NCBI RefSeq assembly: GCF_947072515.1
Contig: NZ_CAMTIG010000001.1
Coordinates: 62,001-126,000, forward strand
Direction: 5' to 3'
DNA length: 64,000 nucleotides
Source: an uncultured Clostridium sp.
GTDB lineage: Bacteria > Bacillota > Clostridia > Clostridiales > Clostridiaceae
In this document: positions 28,839-37,162 of the stretch, piece by piece
Layout: every line of letters begins with the position of its first letter
Position numbering within the stretch: position 1 is the first letter of the stretch
Program-made: the position numbers and the translations under genes
Notes under the pieces: model-generated
The model's database searches: none
What the model was told of the DNA's origin: nothing
The model's input: the letters and a program-made list of their open reading frames with translations, nothing else

Positions 28839-30473
28839 CTATCTCATCTTACTTCTTAAAACTCCTGGAATCTTTCTATATAGTCTAGGTGATATAGATT
28901 CTATATCCGATTTTCTTAAACCGCCTATAAAAATCATAATTATCCCATATATTAAAGATCCAATTCCTATTAGTATAACGGTATATATTAATGTAAATGT
29001 CCAAATTAACCATCTTGAACTCATCCCATGAGCTATACTTGCAAATGGTATTCTTCCAACGTATAAGAATATCCCCATTCCAATTGCTCCTATTATAGGT
29101 TTTAAGCATGGTTTTAAAATTGGAATTTTATATTTCACAGTACTTCTTATAGTTTGATAACATATTAAACTTGGTACTGCAAAATAAAAGAAATTTCCTA
29201 TTAATACTCCAAATATATTAATACTTGGAATTCCTACAAAAATATAATTTCCTAAAACTTTAAAAACAACACCTATTGCAAATGCTATTATTAAAGGTCT
29301 AAACTTACTCATCCCTTGTAATATAGATGATTGTACTTGTGCAAGTGACATAAATATAAGTATAAATGAACCTACAATCATTAACTCTGCACCTACATCT
29401 GATCTATATAATATCATATATATTTCATTACTTAGAAAACTTAATCCTACAGCTGCTGGAATTGTTATTGCAAATGTTATCTTAAATCCAAAATTAATTT
29501 GTCTTATGATAGCTTTTCTATTTTTCAATGCATAATTCTTAGCTATACTTGGCAATATAATTGTGGTTAAAGCTGTTATAACTATTAAAGGTAATCCTAA
29601 CAGTGTCCTATACATTCCAAAAAGTCCATACAGTGTATTTGCCTGTGCAATATTAAATCCTGCATGTAAGAGCCTATCATTTACATTAAACATATCTATC
29701 ATTCCACCAAAGTTTTGAATTCCTGCTATTAATGTAATTGGTAATGCATATGCAAATATTTTTCTTTTAATTGCACTTTCCGAAATACTTTTTAACCCAA
29801 TTTCAGTTATTTCTTTTGTTTTCTTTAGCTTTTTCTTTCTATATATATTTAAAAGGTATATTACTGCTATTAAAGCTCCCACAGATGTTCCTATGGTTCC
29901 TCCAGCAGCACCTAATGATACTTGCCATTTCCCTGAAAATAATTTCATAAATAAATAAGCGCATCCTAAACTTAAGACTACGTTTAATATCTGTTCTAGC
30001 ACTTGTGATATGGCTATGCCATGCATCATATTTCTTCCTTGAAAATATCCTCTATAAGCTGCTAATACTGCAGTAAAGAATACACTTGGTGCTAAAAATA
30101 ATATTGCAAAAACGGCTGGTCCATTGCTTGTATATTTTGCTAATGGATATGCTAATACCATTAAAAGAATTGACCCTATTCCTCCATATAATCCAAATGT
30201 CTTCCTCGAAATCTTCAATGCTTTTTCTGCATCTCTTTCATGACCTGTTGCTCTTAATTCTGATATAACTTTCGCAACTGCCGGTTGACATCCCATAGTA
30301 GTTACAGCATATACAAACATGAATACATCGTATCCTTTATTGTATATTCCAAGTCCTTCTTTTCCAATTATTGCTGTTAAGAAAGGAACATAAAATGCTG
30401 ATAGTATCTTAGATACTATTCCCGCTATAGAGAGAATCATAAACCCCTTTGTAACAGATGATTGTTCTTTCAT
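28839..30473 (-). CDS. MOP-superfamily flippase (MurJ/YtgP-type), tandem copy 2
   Basis: 544 aa, same length and architecture as the copy at 25163-26797; begins MKEQSSVTKGFMILSIAGIV. Divergence is concentrated in loops such as residues 205-225. It starts 14 bases after the stop of the rluC-type gene, with TAGGAGTA before the ATG, so it is the distal gene of an operon with rluC. This is probably the ancestral location, because the operon neighbours are intact here. Confidence 0.9.
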   Translation of the reverse strand: MKEQSSVTKGFMILSIAGIVSKILSAFYVPFLTAIIGKEGLGIYNKGYDVFMFVYAVTTMGCQPAVAKVISELRATGHERDAEKALKISRKTFGLYGGIGSILLMVLAYPLAKYTSNGPAVFAILFLAPSVFFTAVLAAYRGYFQGRNMMHGIAISQVLEQILNVVLSLGCAYLFMKLFSGKWQVSLGAAGGTIGTSVGALIAVIYLLNIYRKKKLKKTKEITEIGLKSISESAIKRKIFAYALPITLIAGIQNFGGMIDMFNVNDRLLHAGFNIAQANTLYGLFGMYRTLLGLPLIVITALTTIILPSIAKNYALKNRKAIIRQINFGFKITFAITIPAAVGLSFLSNEIYMILYRSDVGAELMIVGSFILIFMSLAQVQSSILQGMSKFRPLIIAFAIGVVFKVLGNYIFVGIPSINIFGVLIGNFFYFAVPSLICYQTIRSTVKYKIPILKPCLKPIIGAIGMGIFLYVGRIPFASIAHGMSSRWLIWTFTLIYTVILIGIGSLIYGIIMIFIGGLRKSDIESISPRLYRKIPGVLRSKMR

Positions 30474-30487
30474 TTCTATACTCCTAG

Positions 30488-31471
30488 CTAAATATTAAAC
30501 TTAAATACATCCTTTTTAATTTTCTTGAAGATTGGTGGTAATGTTTCTACTACAATTTTATCTGTTAAATAATCTAACTTTCCATCAATTTTCTTGAAAT
30601 TTAATTTATATGCATAAAGGAATTGAAATTCTAAACCAAATTTACTTCTAAAAAAGGAATTTAATTTTTTATCTCCATATTTTTCATCTCCTATTATTGG
30701 ACATCCTAAATGAGATAAATGAGCTCTTATTTGATGACTTCTTCCTGTTATTAAATCTATTTCTAGGAATGAAAAAGCTCCATTTGTTTGAACTGTTTTT
30801 ACTTCCATACTTATTTCTTTTGAATCTGGCACTTTTTTATCAAATATTTTAGATATATTTACTTCTTCATTTTTTAATATATATCCTTTATAAAGACCAT
30901 CTTTTATTTTTCCTTTTACTATAGTATTATAGTATTTTTTCACTTTACCTTCTCTTATTATTTCATTTAATTCTTTTAAACCTTCAAAGTTTTTTCCGAA
31001 TATAACCATTCCTGATGTGTTTCTATCAAGTCTATTACATGGAGCTGGTGTAAATGTTATCTCCTTTTCTGGAAGATAAGCTCCCTTTTCATTTAAGTAA
31101 GATAGTACATAATCAGTAAGAGTTGGTATTTTTTTATTGCTATCTGGATGAACTAGCACTCCAGGCCATTTTTCTACAATTACCATATTTTCATCTTCAT
31201 AAGATATTTTCATACTTTTTGGATCTACCTTTATGAAGTTTTCTTTAGTTTCTGTTGCTTTTTTACTTTGTATGTATTTTATTTCTACTACATCATTAAG
31301 TTCTAATGCGTATTTCTCTTTTTGCTTTTTTCCGTTTACTCTAATATCCCCTTTTCTAAGTGCCTTAAAGATAGCACTTAATGGTACATCTTTTAATAAT
31401 TTTCTTAAAAATTTATCTAATCTTTGTCCTGCTTCATTTGATCCTATTTCGATTCTCACCTTTTTAATCAA
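30488..31471 (-). CDS. Large-subunit rRNA pseudouridine synthase, RluC/RluD family
   Basis: 327 aa. N-terminal S4 RNA-binding domain (RLDKFLRKLLKDVPLSAIFK, 18-37) followed by the catalytic domain with the essential aspartate D149 in CNRLDRNTSG. GRSHQIRAHLSHLGCPIIGD near 235 is the usual second motif. The frame opens at a TTG (31471) that touches AGGAG with no spacing; a GTG at 31459, giving MRIEIGSNEAG, is a plausible true start. Operon partner of flippase copy 2. Confidence 0.92.
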   Translation of the reverse strand: MIKKVRIEIGSNEAGQRLDKFLRKLLKDVPLSAIFKALRKGDIRVNGKKQKEKYALELNDVVEIKYIQSKKATETKENFIKVDPKSMKISYEDENMVIVEKWPGVLVHPDSNKKIPTLTDYVLSYLNEKGAYLPEKEITFTPAPCNRLDRNTSGMVIFGKNFEGLKELNEIIREGKVKKYYNTIVKGKIKDGLYKGYILKNEEVNISKIFDKKVPDSKEISMEVKTVQTNGAFSFLEIDLITGRSHQIRAHLSHLGCPIIGDEKYGDKKLNSFFRSKFGLEFQFLYAYKLNFKKIDGKLDYLTDKIVVETLPPIFKKIKKDVFKFNI

Positions 31472-31526
31472 CTCCTATTTTTACTTCTTTCGTGAAATTT
31501 CTTCATTTAAATAGATTAATCTTTAT

Positions 31527-32711
31527 TTACGCTCTTGTCAAATAGTTAAATGCCGCTTTGCTTTGAATAGCTACTCCAATTGGAAGCGCATCTTCATCTA
31601 TGTCAAACATGCCACTATGTGCTGGTCTAAAACTATCATTCTTTTTACTACCTGTTCCTAAGAAGTAGAATGCTGAATCTCTCTCCATTGCAAAATATGC
31701 AAAACTCTCTACTCCCATACTTGGATTAGGTTGTTCTAAAACATTATTTTCGCCAATTATTTCACTACTTGCATTTCTTATTAATGAAACACATGAATCT
31801 TCATTTATAAGACAAGGATAACTCTCTTCTATTAAAACTGCAGCTTCTCCTCTCCCTGTTTTAGCAATTCCTTCTGCAACTTCTACAACTCTTTCTGTTA
31901 CAAACTTTCTATCTTCAGGTGTAGTTGTTCTTATAATGCCTTCAATTTGTGCCTCTTCTGGAATTATATTTTGTGCAGTTCCAGCATGAAAACTTCCAAC
32001 TGTTATAACACAAGGATTTAAAGCTGATATTTCTCTACTAACTATAGTTTGTAATGTTGTAACTATATTTGCTCCAATTACTATAGGATCTACTGTAGTA
32101 CTCGGTCTTGCCCCATGTCCTCCATGTCCTTTTACTTTTATTTTATATGGATTTGATGCTGCATTTACCATACCATTTTTTATCATTATTTTTCCTACTT
32201 CTAATTTTTCTTCTACATGAAGTCCAATTACTTTGTCTACCCTTGGATTTTCTAATATTCCATCTTTTATCATGTGTGGAGCTCCACCTGTTGTTTCCTC
32301 TGCTGGTTCAAAAATTAACTTTATAGTACCACCAAATTTATCTTTGTTTTTATTTAAAACTTTAGCTACCCCTAAAAGAATAGTTGCATGTGCATCATGT
32401 CCACAAGCATGCATTTTCCCTTTTTCTTTAGAAGAATATTCACATACCTTTTTTTCTTCTATTGGTAATGCATCCATATCCGCCCTTATTCCTATTACCT
32501 TACCATTATCATCTAACTCGCCTTTTATTATTCCACAAAGTCCACTTATCCCACATTCTTTATATTCAATTCCTTCCCTATCTAAAAACTCCTTTATTTT
32601 CCCTAAAGTTCTGAATACTTCAAATCCTAATTCTGGATGCATATGAAAATCTCTTCTTATATCTATAAGTTCTTCTTTAAATTTATTTGCTTCTTTAAAA
32701 AAATCTATCAT
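31527..32711 (-). CDS. M20-family amidohydrolase / aminoacylase
   Basis: 394 aa metal-dependent amidase of the IAA-amino-acid hydrolase / N-acyl-amino acid / N-acetyl-diaminopimelate deacetylase group. Metal ligands are visible: C103 and H105 in HACGHDAH, E138/E139 in FEPAEETTGG, H165 in GLHVEE, and a final His in RPAHSGMF. A dimerisation domain (about 185-300) contains GHGGHGARPS. Substrate not assignable. A related relic of its 3' end remains near 26900. Confidence 0.9.
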   Translation of the reverse strand: MIDFFKEANKFKEELIDIRRDFHMHPELGFEVFRTLGKIKEFLDREGIEYKECGISGLCGIIKGELDDNGKVIGIRADMDALPIEEKKVCEYSSKEKGKMHACGHDAHATILLGVAKVLNKNKDKFGGTIKLIFEPAEETTGGAPHMIKDGILENPRVDKVIGLHVEEKLEVGKIMIKNGMVNAASNPYKIKVKGHGGHGARPSTTVDPIVIGANIVTTLQTIVSREISALNPCVITVGSFHAGTAQNIIPEEAQIEGIIRTTTPEDRKFVTERVVEVAEGIAKTGRGEAAVLIEESYPCLINEDSCVSLIRNASSEIIGENNVLEQPNPSMGVESFAYFAMERDSAFYFLGTGSKKNDSFRPAHSGMFDIDEDALPIGVAIQSKAAFNYLTRA

Positions 32712-32744
32712 TTTAACTCTCCTTATATTTCATTAATTATAAAA

Positions 32745-32778
32745 TAAGACTTATATTCATTTTTGAATATAAGTCTTA
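32745..32778 (-). terminator. Terminator after the helicase gene
   Basis: Perfect 15-bp stem TAAGACTTATATTCA / TGAATATAAGTCTTA with a four-base loop, in the gap between helicase end and M20 start; T-rich on the minus-strand side. Confidence 0.85.
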
Positions 32779-32845
32779 CTAAAATTATATATTATATTCT
32801 TTTCCTCTTCAACCAAACTTAGTTCGCTTCTTTTCTTAATATTTT

Positions 32846-34855
32846 CTAATTTTCTAAGCTTAATAAATTTTTCTCTAGAAGAATACTTAATTTAAAGGTT
32901 TTTTCTCCGCTATCCATAAGAAGAATTGTTATTCTATCCCCATCTAACTTTCTTATTATCCCTTTTTCTCCTCTTCCTTTATGAATAACTCTCGCTCCTA
33001 CTTTAAAACCTTTATTCTCCATTTCTTTTATTTGAAAATTTGTTTCTTTTAAAAATCTTGAAGTTTCTCTCATTTTCCCACCTCTAGTTCTAGGTGATAA
33101 AATAGTTAAATTTTCTATAGCTCTTGTCATTCCAACATAGAATATTCTTCTTTCTTCCTCTATCCCTTCTTCCTTTGCAGAACTATGTGGCATTGATTCT
33201 TCTATACAATTTACTAAAAACACATTTTCAAATTCCATTCCCTTTACTCTATGTATAGTACTTAAAAGTACTCTATCTTCATCTTTATCATCTTTAGAAT
33301 TTTTTATTTCTTCCTTTACTTCTTCTATATGACTAAAAAATCCTAAAATATTATTAAAATCACTTGCTAGTATTTTAAGTTCTTCTAATATCTCTTCTAA
33401 ATCATCTATACTCTGCCCAAACTTTTTAGCATATTCCTGTAAATAGTCTATATAATCCAAATCACTTATAATAAATTGAATTGCACTTCCTAGTGAAATT
33501 TTTGAAAGATAATTTATATCTTTTTTTAAATCTTCTAACTTGCTTTTTTGAAATGCATGTATATCTGTTTTATTTATCAATGCATCAAAGGGATTTAAAT
33601 CACCTTTATAATTTTTTATATATTCTATATTAGCCTTACTCACATATCTAAATGGTTTATTTATCACTCTAAGAAAATTTTCCTTACTTCTTATATCTAA
33701 TGCTAATGTTAAATAAGCTATAATATCTTTACAAATAAAGTGATCATAAAAATTAAATTCTTTATCTAATATATTAAAAGGAATACGACTTCTCGTTAAT
33801 GCATCAATAAAACTCATGACTTCTGCATTAGTTCTATAAAGAATTATATTTTGATCAAACCTATAATCTTTATTCCAAACATTTTCCTTTATTTTTCTTA
33901 CTACAATATCTCCTTGTTCCTTTTCATCTGCTGGAAATAGGCACTGAATTTCTCCATCTTTTTCTTTAAATGAATTCATATTCTTTATATTTCTACTCTT
34001 GTTATGAGATATTAATTCTCTAGCTCCATGAACAATATTTTTATTGCTTCTATAATTAGTTTCCAAAAAATATTTCTTTCCACCCTTAAAAATCCTATCA
34101 AATATAACCATATATTCTGGCTTTGATCCTCTAAATGAATAAATACACTGATCTTCATCTCCTACAGTGAATAGTTTATTTTCTTCTCCCTCATTCATAA
34201 GTTTTAAAAATTCAATTTGTAATTTATCACAATCTTGAAACTCATCTACTAATATATATTTAAACAATCCTCTATATCCACTTAAAAGCTCCCTATTATT
34301 CTCTAATAGTTCTAATGCTTTTATTGCTAAATCATCAAAATCTAATAAATTATTTTCCTTTTTAAATATCTCGTATGCCTCTAAACATTCTATAAATATA
34401 TTCTTAGTTACTGAAGGATTAAAACTATTTATATCTTCTCTACTCGTTTTAAATATGGAAATATTATTTTTTATTTCTTTTATCTTATCATCATTTACTT
34501 CATCAGAATATTTCTTTAAAATAGCTTGTATAATTCTATTTGTTTTATATTCTTCAACTATATTTATTTTAACACCCTCTCTTAAAAGCATTTTATAAAA
34601 CAGCCCATGAAAAGTTCCAAAAAAAGGTGCTCCCTTTGTTTTAAATCTATTTATATATCTTTTTTTCATATTTAAAGCTGCTGCTTTTGTAAAAGTTATA
34701 ACAATAATATTTTTATTTAGCACTTTTAACTGTTCAGTTAAAAAATTTATTTTATTTATGATAACAGTAGTTTTACCTGATCCCGGTGCTGCAACTACCA
34801 ATATATTTTTTTCCATTCCTTTCACAGCTAACTCTTGATTACTATCTAAGTTCAA
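32846..34855 (-). CDS. UvrD/PcrA-type superfamily 1 DNA helicase
   Basis: 669 aa ATP-dependent 3'-5' helicase. Walker A APGSGKTT at 23-30, DEFQD in motif II, GDEDQCIYSFRGS, ETNYRSNKNI and ATIHRVKGMEFENVF-like motifs (STIHRVKGMEF here) in the expected order. The C-terminus (KVGARVIHKGRGEKGIIRKL) is a Tudor-like tail as in PcrA. Shorter than housekeeping PcrA (about 730 aa), so it may be an accessory paralogue in repair. Confidence 0.93.
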   Translation of the reverse strand: MNLDSNQELAVKGMEKNILVVAAPGSGKTTVIINKINFLTEQLKVLNKNIIVITFTKAAALNMKKRYINRFKTKGAPFFGTFHGLFYKMLLREGVKINIVEEYKTNRIIQAILKKYSDEVNDDKIKEIKNNISIFKTSREDINSFNPSVTKNIFIECLEAYEIFKKENNLLDFDDLAIKALELLENNRELLSGYRGLFKYILVDEFQDCDKLQIEFLKLMNEGEENKLFTVGDEDQCIYSFRGSKPEYMVIFDRIFKGGKKYFLETNYRSNKNIVHGARELISHNKSRNIKNMNSFKEKDGEIQCLFPADEKEQGDIVVRKIKENVWNKDYRFDQNIILYRTNAEVMSFIDALTRSRIPFNILDKEFNFYDHFICKDIIAYLTLALDIRSKENFLRVINKPFRYVSKANIEYIKNYKGDLNPFDALINKTDIHAFQKSKLEDLKKDINYLSKISLGSAIQFIISDLDYIDYLQEYAKKFGQSIDDLEEILEELKILASDFNNILGFFSHIEEVKEEIKNSKDDKDEDRVLLSTIHRVKGMEFENVFLVNCIEESMPHSSAKEEGIEEERRIFYVGMTRAIENLTILSPRTRGGKMRETSRFLKETNFQIKEMENKGFKVGARVIHKGRGEKGIIRKLDGDRITILLMDSGEKTFKLSILLEKNLLSLEN

Positions 34856-34982
34856 TTTATCACCTTCTCATTAATAATTATAGACATACTTCTTTATAAA
34901 TAACTACTCTATTTTAATAATTATTATAAAAATCTACAATACTCTTCATTTGTCATCTAAAATAAAATATATTTTTACACAT

Positions 34983-35013
34983 AAAAAAAAGCACTATACC
35001 ATTAGTATAATGC
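34983..35013 (-). terminator. Terminator after the small Cys protein gene
   Basis: GCATTATAC / GTATAGTGC stem with one G-U pair on the minus strand, followed by eight U's. Confidence 0.85.
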
Positions 35014-35020
35014 CCCCTCT

Positions 35021-35206
35021 TTATTCTACTTCTATTGCTACTTGCTCTAATAATCTTTCTAAAGATAAATGTGTCAACCCTTCATTATTATCTAAGTAAT
35101 CTACAAATACACATTCTTCCCCAAGATTTATTTTTTTGTGCATAACACATTCTTCAAAACATTTCTCATTTGTTTCTATATTAGACCAAAACGGACAATT
35201 TCTCAT
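35021..35206 (-). CDS. Small Cys-containing clostridial protein, 61 aa
   Basis: Start taken at the ATG at 35206, after AGGTGGGGGAAG; the open frame upstream lacks this and looks non-coding. Product begins MRNCPFWSNIETNEKCFEEC and has four cysteines (C4, C16, C20 and one in EECVF), suggesting a small metal site. The second half is acidic. It resembles small uncharacterised proteins of clostridia. Function unknown. Its own terminator follows. Confidence 0.7.
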   Translation of the reverse strand: MRNCPFWSNIETNEKCFEECVMHKKINLGEECVFVDYLDNNEGLTHLSLERLLEQVAIEVE

Positions 35207-35325
35207 ATCTCTTCCCCCACCTTGTAAACGAATCCATTTATTTACCATCATTATACAATAATAAATTTTGAAAATAAACCCTTTTTTCCAAAATTTATTT
35301 ATTTTTTTATATATTTTCAATTATT

Positions 35326-35916
35326 TTAACTTATTATAAATGGTTTGCTTAAATAATACCCCTGAAAATATTCATATCCTTCTTCAATTCCTTCATTATA
35401 TTCTTCAATATTTTCAATTTTCTCTGCTAAAAACTTCGCCTTCCCATTTATCATCTTTATTTTTCCTAATATCTCCATTCTTTCTTCTTTAGATGTCTTT
35501 ATAAAGTCAATTTTATAGATATCTATAAAATTCAAGAATTTCTCATATTCAATCTCATGGCTAACATCATCTAATGCTAAAATATATCCTTCTTTTTTTA
35601 ATTCCCCTAATCTACTCAAAACTTTATCTGTCGGCCTTACATCTTCTAATATCTCAATTACAACTGCTTCCCTTTTTAAGCCTTCATATTCTTTAGCAAT
35701 AATTGAACCTTCTGGGAAATTTATAAATGCTCTTTTATCTTCAGTAAGTTTTTTACTTCCCATTGCCTTAAATATTTTTATAGTTTGCATAGTAGCTTTA
35801 CAAGCTTCTATAGTATAGTCATATTTATTATTATTTGATGTTCTATAAAGTAGTTCATATCCTATTACTTTTTTTTCTTTATCATATATTCCTTGTCTTG
35901 CTAAAAAATTATCCAT
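35326..35916 (-). CDS. Stand-alone EAL-domain protein (possible c-di-GMP binding/hydrolysis)
   Basis: 196 aa, shaped like the EAL half of YuxH-type EAL-HDOD proteins but without the HDOD part. Equivalents of catalytic residues are visible: E in YELLYR, N in FINFP, E in VVIEILED, the DD pair in ALDDV, K in KIDFIKTS, E in AEKIEN and Q in YFQGYYLSKP. The DDFG loop is altered to DDVS. So it may be active or a binding-only effector. No GGDEF gene is nearby. Ribosome site GAGG before the ATG. Confidence 0.8.
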   Translation of the reverse strand: MDNFLARQGIYDKEKKVIGYELLYRTSNNNKYDYTIEACKATMQTIKIFKAMGSKKLTEDKRAFINFPEGSIIAKEYEGLKREAVVIEILEDVRPTDKVLSRLGELKKEGYILALDDVSHEIEYEKFLNFIDIYKIDFIKTSKEERMEILGKIKMINGKAKFLAEKIENIEEYNEGIEEGYEYFQGYYLSKPFIIS

Positions 35917-35953
35917 TTTATTCCTCCCCTTATAAAATTTGAATAATAAAAGA

Positions 35954-35992
35954 ATTACCGTATGCTATTTTGCATACGGTAATCTGTTCTAT
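35954..35992 (-). terminator. Terminator after the 109-aa gene
   Basis: Perfect 12-bp stem ATTACCGTATGC / GCATACGGTAAT, six-base loop, then T-rich sequence on the minus strand. Confidence 0.85.
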
Positions 35993-36321
35993 TATTTAAA
36001 AAGTCCTGTATTTTTCCCTACTGAAATATCAATAATTTCATTTTGGAATGCTTTTAATAAAGCTTTTTCTAAAACTTTCTCTTGATCAAAGTTTTCAATA
36101 TCTTTGCATTCAGCAAAAACTTTATTTAACTCACCCTTTATATTTCTATAAGTTAAAGTTACATTTGGTTTATCATACTCAACTTTAACTATTCTTATAC
36201 CCCAAGAAATTTGAGCGAAATCATCCTCTAAATCTAATTTTGTAAGATCTTTTAATCTTTCTTTTTCCTTAGTAGGATCATTCACTATTATTAATTTATC
36301 TCCAACTTTATACTTTGCCAT
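35992..36321 (-). CDS. Uncharacterised 109-aa protein
   Basis: Starts MAKYKVGDKLIIVNDPTKEK, a small beta-barrel-like beginning (KVGDKLIIV, then VKVEYDKPNVTLTYRN). The C-terminal half is helical. Soluble, no Cys. AGGAGG precedes the ATG. No confident family; monocistronic between two terminators. Confidence 0.65.
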   Translation of the reverse strand: MAKYKVGDKLIIVNDPTKEKERLKDLTKLDLEDDFAQISWGIRIVKVEYDKPNVTLTYRNIKGELNKVFAECKDIENFDQEKVLEKALLKAFQNEIIDISVGKNTGLFK

Positions 36322-36439
36322 GTTATTTTCCTCCTAGTTTATCCTGTTTGCTACACTTTGATTTTACCATTTTAACAATTTTGTTTCAACTAACTTTTTC
36401 CAATTTGTTTCCTTTTAATTAATTCTTCACATATATTTC

Positions 36440-36560
36440 AAAAAAAAAAGAACAGTAAACTGTTCTCAACCTAAAAATAAACTAAAAATAAATAAACATG
36501 GAATTGTTATTTTTTTAACAACTTTGTTTATATTTTAACATATTTATCTTGCAATATCAA
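36440..36560 (-). ncRNA. Candidate small RNA upstream of perR
   Basis: On the minus strand TTGATA (36560-36555), 17 bases, then TGTTAAAAT with -10 TAAAAT (36537-36532). About 85 nt downstream is a perfect hairpin AGAACAGT / ACTGTTCT (36466-36449) followed by a run of about ten U's. No ORF longer than a few codons lies between. A GTTGTTA / TAACAAT stem lies near the 5' end. The predicted RNA spans about 36524-36440 and is divergent from perR. Confidence 0.55.
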
Positions 36561-36661
36561 TATTTAATTTTATTTTTTATAATTTCCCACTTTAAAAGGA
36601 ATTTATTGTACTTTTATCTAATAACTTTTATTAATTAAACATCATAATTAGTAAATAACTA

Positions 36662-36690
36662 TTGATTTTTCTTTAAAAAGACTATATAAT
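36662..36690 (+). promoter_or_regulatory. Promoter of perR
   Basis: TTGATT (36662-36667), 17-base spacer, TATAAT (36685-36690); start codon at 36721 with AAGGAG at 36706-36711. Confidence 0.8.
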
Positions 36691-36720
36691 TATATCATAT
36701 TAGATAAGGAGCGAAAAGAT

Positions 36721-37131
36721 ATGGAAAACATCTCAACAATTTTTAAAGAGAAAAAATTAAAACTTACTCCTCAAAGACTTGCTGTATATAAGTATTTGAT
36801 GAGTACTTGTGAGCATCCTTCTGCAGAAGTTATTTATAAGGCAATACAACCTGAATATCCAACTATGAGTTTAGCTACAGTATATAAAGCATTAAAAACT
36901 TTAGCCGAAGTTGGATTAGTTAAAGAAATAAATGTTGGTGAAGGAAACTTTAGATACGATGGTAAATGTGATACTCATCCTCATATTCAATGTATAAAAT
37001 GTGGTAAAGTTGAAGATTTATCAAATGAAGCTTTCAAGAATATAAATGATCAGGCAAAACAATTATCTGATTATGAAGTTCTTTCAAATCAATTATATTT
37101 CTATGGTGTATGTAAAGACTGCAGAAATTAA
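36721..37131 (+). CDS. perR: Peroxide-responsive repressor PerR (Fur family)
   Basis: 136 aa metal-dependent repressor of peroxide-defence genes. HTH around 15-65 (LTPQRLAVYKYL, SLATVYKALKTL). The regulatory site residues H32, D80, H86, H88 and D99 and the structural zinc cysteines C91, C94, C131, C134 all align with B. subtilis PerR (H37, D85, H91, H93, D104; C96, C99, C136, C139) at a constant offset of five. Asp at 99, rather than the Glu of Fur, supports PerR over Fur or Zur. Confidence 0.9.
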   Translation: MENISTIFKEKKLKLTPQRLAVYKYLMSTCEHPSAEVIYKAIQPEYPTMSLATVYKALKTLAEVGLVKEINVGEGNFRYDGKCDTHPHIQCIKCGKVEDLSNEAFKNINDQAKQLSDYEVLSNQLYFYGVCKDCRN

Positions 37132-37162
37132 AAGCAACGCTATGTAAGCGTTGCTTTTTTTA
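37132..37162. terminator. Terminator of perR, overlapping the end of the opposite gene
   Basis: AAGCAACGC (37132-37140) / GCGTTGCTT (37148-37156) with a T-run on the plus strand. The last codons of the minus-strand lipoprotein gene lie inside it. Confidence 0.9.
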
